From VXYL01 sp965200375 (GTDB lineage: Bacteria > Pseudomonadota > Gammaproteobacteria > Pseudomonadales > Azotimanducaceae): DNA of 64,000 bases. This document shows, piece by piece, positions 60,102 to 64,000 of the stretch (its first letter is position 1; each line of letters starts with the position of its first letter). Under the pieces are notes generated by a model. It was not told the DNA's origin. It did not search any database and saw only the letters and a program-made list of their open reading frames with translations. The stretch spans positions 2,232,001 to 2,296,000 of the forward strand of contig OZ241353.1 in the NCBI GenBank assembly GCA_965200375.1, given 5' to 3'. Both the position numbers and the translations under genes were made by a program.

Positions 60102-60506
60102 CTACCGGCCCTCCCCCGCCGCTTCGGCCGGCGGGACGGGGCCGGGACGGTCCACGGCCCGCACCTGCACACGAGCCTCCGGCACAGCCTCGGCGATCAC
60201 CGCCGCAGCCCGTTCGGCGTTGCAGCCGCCGCACATGAACACGTCGAAGGCCGCGTAGCCGCGCTCCGGCCAGGTGTGGACGGTGATGTGCGACTCCGCC
60301 AGCAGCGCCACGCCGGTGACGCCGTTGCCGCCGCCGAAGCCATGCATGTGGCAGGAGAGCAGCGTGGCGCCCCCGGCCGCCGCCGCCCGCCGCAGCAAAG
60401 ACTCCAAGGCCGCCGCGTCGAAGCCGGCCTGGGCGCCGAAGCACTCGATGATGACGTGGCGACCGGCGACTCCGCCGTCGCCCGTCTCTGGGGAGCGGCT
60501 GACCAT
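60102..60506 (-). CDS. speD: S-adenosylmethionine decarboxylase proenzyme
   Basis: 134 residues (137 if the ATG at 60515 is used). The self-cleaving Glu-Ser bond is in LLAESHITVHTWPE (Ser becomes the pyruvoyl group), followed by AAFDVFMCGGC with the conserved Cys. This is the short, Thermotoga/Bacillus-like SpeD type. It makes decarboxylated SAM, the aminopropyl donor for the membrane SpeE-like enzyme; the two genes frame the lipoprotein and DUF350 genes. Spermidine or a branched polyamine is the likely product. Confidence 0.92.
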   Translation of the reverse strand: MVSRSPETGDGGVAGRHVIIECFGAQAGFDAAALESLLRRAAAAGGATLLSCHMHGFGGGNGVTGVALLAESHITVHTWPERGYAAFDVFMCGGCNAERAAAVIAEAVPEARVQVRAVDRPGPVPPAEAAGEGR

Positions 60507-60676
60507 AGGCGGCATCTTAGGAGCAGGCGGGAGTGGGGGCAAGGGGATTGACATAGCTGGCATAGCCGGGAGGCTGCCTGTCGAGGGCAGCACCCGTTCC
60601 CCCAGCGACCCCCGGCGTTTGACGCAGGCCACACACCTCGCGTACATCCAATGCGTCTTGGGATTGGAGGCGTTCC

Positions 60677-60919
60677 ATGCGCACAAGGCAGGTATCGGCC
60701 ACGGAGTTCAAGGCCAAGTGCCTTCGCATCATCAGAGAGATGGGCAGTGACGGGCGCCCGGTTGTCGTGACCCGGCGCGGCCGACCGGTGGCGCTGCTGT
60801 CGCCACTGCCGCAAAGCGATGCTTCGTCGTTCGTCGGCATGTTGCGGGGCACGGTGCTGGGATACGAAGACCCCTTTGCGCCGGCGGCGTCGCCAGACGA
60901 CTGGTCGGCTCTGCGCTGA
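60677..60919 (+). CDS. Phd/YefM-type antitoxin, apparently orphan
   Basis: 80 residues: VSATEFKAKCLRIIREM, then VVVTRRGRPVALLSP, the standard Phd/YefM DNA-binding N-terminus, and a short acidic tail (YEDPFAPAASPDDWSALR) that would embrace a toxin. No toxin gene follows: the next gene, 78 bases on, is a sugar-type transporter. Either the partner was lost or it lies elsewhere. Confidence 0.85.
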   Translation: MRTRQVSATEFKAKCLRIIREMGSDGRPVVVTRRGRPVALLSPLPQSDASSFVGMLRGTVLGYEDPFAPAASPDDWSALR

Positions 60920-60997
60920 TCCACGAGGCCGAACAGCGGCCACACCGCCCTTCGCCACCGCTGGCGGTACTATCGACGCCCGATCCGGGGAAACGGA

Positions 60998-62533
60998 ATG
61001 CCGCAGTACACGGTCGACGACCCGCGGCGCAAGCCGCTCGGCAAGCTCCACTACGTCTCCTACGGTGCGCCGGCGGCGCCGCTGGCGCTCTCCGGGCTGC
61101 CGTTGGCCGTGTACCTGCCGGTGGTCTACACGGACTCCGGCGGCTTCGCGCTGTCGCTGACAGGCGTGGCCATGATGCTGATGCTGGTGCGGCTGGCGGA
61201 CGTGTTCACGGATCCTCTGATCGGCTACGTCTCCGACCGCTGGCGAACACGCTGGGGCCGCCGCAAGCCCTGGATGCTCATCGGCACGCCGATTTTCGCA
61301 GCGGGCATGTGGTATCTGTTCGAACCGCCGTTCGCGTTCTCGGACGTGACCCTGTTCGGCCAGACGTTCTCGAACGGCTACCTGTGGCTGTTCGCGTCGC
61401 TCACGCTCTTCTACGTCGGCGCCACAGTCAAGGACCTGCCTTACACGGCCTGGGGCGCCGAGCTCTCCAAGAGCTACAACGAGCGCACACTCATCATGAG
61501 CTGGAAGGAGGTGTTCAGCGTCGGCGGCTCGCTGTGCGCCGTGCTCATCCCGCTGATCGTGCTTGCGGTTACCGGAGACGGCACACCGACCACGGTCGTG
61601 TTCTGGATCGTGCTGGCGATGTGCATTGCCATGCCCATCGTCAATCTGAACTGCCTGCTGGCCGTGCCCGAGTGGCGCGTAACAGAGGTACCGAAACGGG
61701 TGCGGATCCGCGACGGCCTGCGCGCCGCCGCCGGCAACAGGCCGTTCATGATGCTGGTGGTGGTGTTCGCCTTCGGCAGCATCGGTTCGGCAATGACGAA
61801 CACCCTGTCGCTTTTCTTCGTCAAGCACGTGCTGATCGCGGAGAACCTCTACAGCGTTTACTTGGTGCCCTACTTCCTCTGCCAGATATTGGCGATACCG
61901 CTTTGGTTCAAACTGTCTCGACGGATCGGCAAGCACAGGGCCACGATGTGCGCCGTGGGCTGGTACGCGCTGTGGTCCTGCTTCATCCCGCTCATCACGG
62001 TGACGCCGTCGGCTTGGTACGCGGCGTTCGAACTCACCAAGTTCATCGATGTGTTGCCGGCTAGCTGGCAGGCTGGCGCGATGGAGCAATTCGACGGCGT
62101 CGAGACCGGCAAGTTTCTGTTCTTCCTCATCATCATGTGCTTGAAGGGTTCCGCGATCGGTGCGCTGTCCGCACTGCCGTTCGCCATGTTCGCCGACATC
62201 CTGGACGTGGACACCGCCCGCACCGGCAAGCGCCGCGCCGGCGAGTTCATGGCGATCTGGTCCATGACCAAGAAAGCCTCCTACGCCCTCGGAAGCTCCA
62301 TCGGCCTAATCCTCATCGACTATTGGGGCTTCGACGCCATCGCCGATCCGCGCAACACCACCAACACCGCGTTCGCGCTCCTGATGCTGGCCTGCACCTA
62401 CTCGGTGATTCCCGCGGTCTTCAAGTTCGTTGGCATGCCGCTCTTGTGGAAGTACCCGCTGACGGCCGAGAAGCTCAGCGAAACACAGCGGGAGATCGAG
62501 GCGAAACGGGCAGAGGAAGCGGAAGCCGCGTAG
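60998..62533 (+). CDS. GPH-family (glycoside-pentoside-hexuronide) transporter
   Basis: 511 residues, about 12 membrane helices. GPH features: YGAPAAPLALSGLPLAVYLP at the start, RLADVFTDPLIGYVSDRWRTRWGRRKPWMLIG (loop 2-3), and the FADILDVDTARTGKRRAGEFMAIWSMTKKAS motif in the second half. Cation:glycoside symport is the family function. Unusually long central loop (about 350-380, ELTKFIDVLPASWQAGAMEQF) for this family. Confidence 0.88.
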   Translation: MPQYTVDDPRRKPLGKLHYVSYGAPAAPLALSGLPLAVYLPVVYTDSGGFALSLTGVAMMLMLVRLADVFTDPLIGYVSDRWRTRWGRRKPWMLIGTPIFAAGMWYLFEPPFAFSDVTLFGQTFSNGYLWLFASLTLFYVGATVKDLPYTAWGAELSKSYNERTLIMSWKEVFSVGGSLCAVLIPLIVLAVTGDGTPTTVVFWIVLAMCIAMPIVNLNCLLAVPEWRVTEVPKRVRIRDGLRAAAGNRPFMMLVVVFAFGSIGSAMTNTLSLFFVKHVLIAENLYSVYLVPYFLCQILAIPLWFKLSRRIGKHRATMCAVGWYALWSCFIPLITVTPSAWYAAFELTKFIDVLPASWQAGAMEQFDGVETGKFLFFLIIMCLKGSAIGALSALPFAMFADILDVDTARTGKRRAGEFMAIWSMTKKASYALGSSIGLILIDYWGFDAIADPRNTTNTAFALLMLACTYSVIPAVFKFVGMPLLWKYPLTAEKLSETQREIEAKRAEEAEAA

Positions 62534-62773
62534 GCGGTCGGTGCCGGGCTTCGGAGGTCGGCCTCACCAGTCGGAGACGGCGGCGATCCGATGCCTATCG
62601 TTCTCGTTGATGAAGCCGAGGTTCGTCACATGGCGAAGCGTCGCCTCGAAGCCGGTGTGCAGGCGGCTGGCCACTTCCCGAATCCCGTCGGGAGTTGCCA
62701 ATGGTCCGCCCGATGCGCGATCGCCTCTTGGACCAAGGCGGTTAGCATCAGCAACATGGCGGTGAAAGCGTTG
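62534..62773. other. 240-base gap between transporter and DUF262 gene
   Basis: On the minus strand a short open stretch (about 62564-62740) reads GIREVASRLHTGFEATLRHV and NLGFINENDRHRIAAVSDW. It could be the tail of a small or decayed protein downstream of the DUF262 gene, but no start codon or family is evident, so I do not call it a gene. Confidence 0.25.
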
Positions 62774-64000
62774 CTATTCGGCCTCCTCGACGATGGCCTG
62801 ACTCACCTCGTCGACTACCTCGTAGTCCACGGGCGGCTCCTCCCCGTCGTCGGTGATGTCCATGACTACGGGTTTGCCCATGGCCTTCCCAATCCGATCG
62901 ATCAGATCCTGCTTCCGCGTCTCGAAGAACCCAGTGAAGTCGTCGCTTCGGAGCATCCTCGGATCGACGAAGTGCGACTGAAGATGGCCATTGAGCTTCG
63001 CTTCGTCGATCTCCGCCTTGCGCTCGATCCGGGCAGCATACTCGCTTGGTGCCTCTCCCCCAATTGTCGTGTTCGTTGATTTGGATAGGGGCGTCTTGTT
63101 CACAATGGAGTCGCACTGCCCCGCATCGATTGCGTTTTTCTTGCACCACGCCTGGGGGAAGATGTGGTGGATATCGACAGCCATGCCGAAGTAGTCGAAG
63201 GCGGCCATCTCGTCCCCCGTCATCCAGTCGCGTGCCCCTTCCCGCAGAATCAGGGAGTAGACGCCCTTGTAGGCGGCACTGATGCGTTTCCGCAAGGAGA
63301 GGAGCCGGTCCGGCTGGAACTGTGCGTCGTCCACAGTTCTGGGTACGATCTCGCTCCCACGTATCCAATCAACGACATCGAGAAGGTCGCGCGCGAAGCG
63401 ACTCTCGGTGCTGCCACCATAGAGCTCTCCAAACACGCCGCACCAGTACCACCGCGCCATCTTGGCCCGTTCACCCTCGGTCAGCACCTTCTTGTCCAAG
63501 ACCGTCAGTACGGCGGCGAGCGGGATTAGCTGACTGCCGTAGGGTAGGAACTTGTCGTCGAAGACATGCTCGGAGTGGAGGAAGAACGCGGCCCGTTCAA
63601 ATCCCTCCATCAGAGGATCGGCCCACCGTTTGTATGCTCCCAGCGTGAGCCTGAGCATGTCCGCCTGTTTGCACCCGATGGCCGGCGGGCGCTCCATGTC
63701 CGGCGTCATCTGCAACGCTTGTTCTCGTCCTGCCCTCGTCTCAAGCAGTGTCACCGCCTGCAGGAAGTCGGTGCTGGAGACATTCCTCAATACTGAGTGT
63801 TTAGTCAGACGTTGCTTGCGCACCTTCCAATCTGGTCGCAGCTCGAAGTCGTCAGCTGCGAAGGTGGCCGTGAGTAGCTCGAAGACGGTTAGCGTCACGC
63901 CGCCCGTGTTCACCTTCTCGAAGACCTGACAGACAGCTTCCTTCGGAGTCTCCCTGCCGAGCTCAATCACAGGTAGCTGATATTGCTCAAACCTCTTTAT
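62774..64000 (-). CDS. DUF262/GmrSD-type protein, C-terminal part (runs off the window)
   Basis: At least 408 residues; the frame is still open at the right edge (reading KRFEQYQLPVIELG), so the N-terminus with the DUF262 DGQQR motif lies outside. Visible are VFEKVNTGGVTLTVFELLTA (the conserved DUF262 segment), a long helical middle and the HNH-like AVDIHHIFPQAWCKKN ... IVNKTPLSKSTN (about 260 onwards), as in DUF1524-type C-termini. This is the architecture of GmrSD-like modification-dependent restriction proteins. It suggests that a second defence locus begins at the right edge. Confidence 0.8.
   Translation of the reverse strand: MKRFEQYQLPVIELGRETPKEAVCQVFEKVNTGGVTLTVFELLTATFAADDFELRPDWKVRKQRLTKHSVLRNVSSTDFLQAVTLLETRAGREQALQMTPDMERPPAIGCKQADMLRLTLGAYKRWADPLMEGFERAAFFLHSEHVFDDKFLPYGSQLIPLAAVLTVLDKKVLTEGERAKMARWYWCGVFGELYGGSTESRFARDLLDVVDWIRGSEIVPRTVDDAQFQPDRLLSLRKRISAAYKGVYSLILREGARDWMTGDEMAAFDYFGMAVDIHHIFPQAWCKKNAIDAGQCDSIVNKTPLSKSTNTTIGGEAPSEYAARIERKAEIDEAKLNGHLQSHFVDPRMLRSDDFTGFFETRKQDLIDRIGKAMGKPVVMDITDDGEEPPVDYEVVDEVSQAIVEEAE

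Noticed and set aside
62564..62740. Small minus-strand gene after DUF262
   Set aside because: Sequence has some coding flavour but no start codon or ribosome-binding site and no family match that I know.

Overview
The window is 64 kb of high-GC DNA that looks like a proteobacterial chromosome, most likely Gammaproteobacteria. The phoH-ybeY-corC-lnt block, MetK/MetF, MiaB, YciB, an ArgS of ordinary length and extended -10 promoters of the form TGCTATAGT all fit. Two Uma2-type proteins, an ankyrin protein, an F420/LLM-type oxidoreductase and many ATPase and nuclease genes would suit a host-associated or complex-community bacterium, but that is only inference.

Layout. (1) 0-11.7 kb is a dense plus-strand housekeeping block: yciB, pdxJ, a peptidyl-prolyl isomerase, a membrane-anchored cold-shock protein, argS, phoH, ybeY, corC, lnt, metK, metF and a UMF1-type transporter. 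(2) 11.9-48 kb is an accessory, defence-type island. (3) 48-62.5 kb returns to metabolic genes: SDR, CinA-like, MBL hydrolase, enoyl-CoA hydratase, miaB, LLM oxidoreductase, tRNA-Asn, ankyrin protein, and a polyamine/membrane group (SpeE-like, DUF350, lipoprotein, SpeD) interrupted by a Uma2 gene. Then come an orphan Phd-type antitoxin, a GPH transporter and the truncated end of a DUF262/HNH gene at the right edge.

The island holds the parts of a helicase-methylase-ATPase system of the DISARM-like/Hma type as I recall it: a PLD-SNF2 helicase (12.8-16.0 kb), a DUF1156 DNA methylase and a DUF499 ATPase (42.8-45.9 kb). The DUF499 operon continues through a small protein into two tandem AAA-ATPase/PD-(D/E)XK proteins. 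The methylase gene is present as two copies (19.6-22.5 and 34.3-37.2 kb) that match over 2,918 bp with one mismatch noticed by eye, plus a third, older, 5'-truncated fragment (31.2-32.3 kb). Between them is a scar in which the 5' end of a second DUF499 gene, an internal piece of it and the tail of a fourth AAA gene are fused. The DUF499 promoter survives and should now drive AAA#1, AlbA_2, dual-OB, DUF488 and DUF488.

Next to each intact methylase copy a matching divergent promoter (TTGCAC-17-TATAGT) fires away from the methylase into different cargo: a DprA-like/unknown/ParA-like trio at copy 1, and a DUF5343/TIGR02391 pair at copy 2. A third, lower-GC cassette (TIGR04255 plus two unknown genes) lies beside the truncated copy. 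The simplest reading is that the methylase gene acts as a recombination platform around which defence cassettes are gained, duplicated and lost.

All calls rest on reading the sequence and on memory of protein families; no database search was run.
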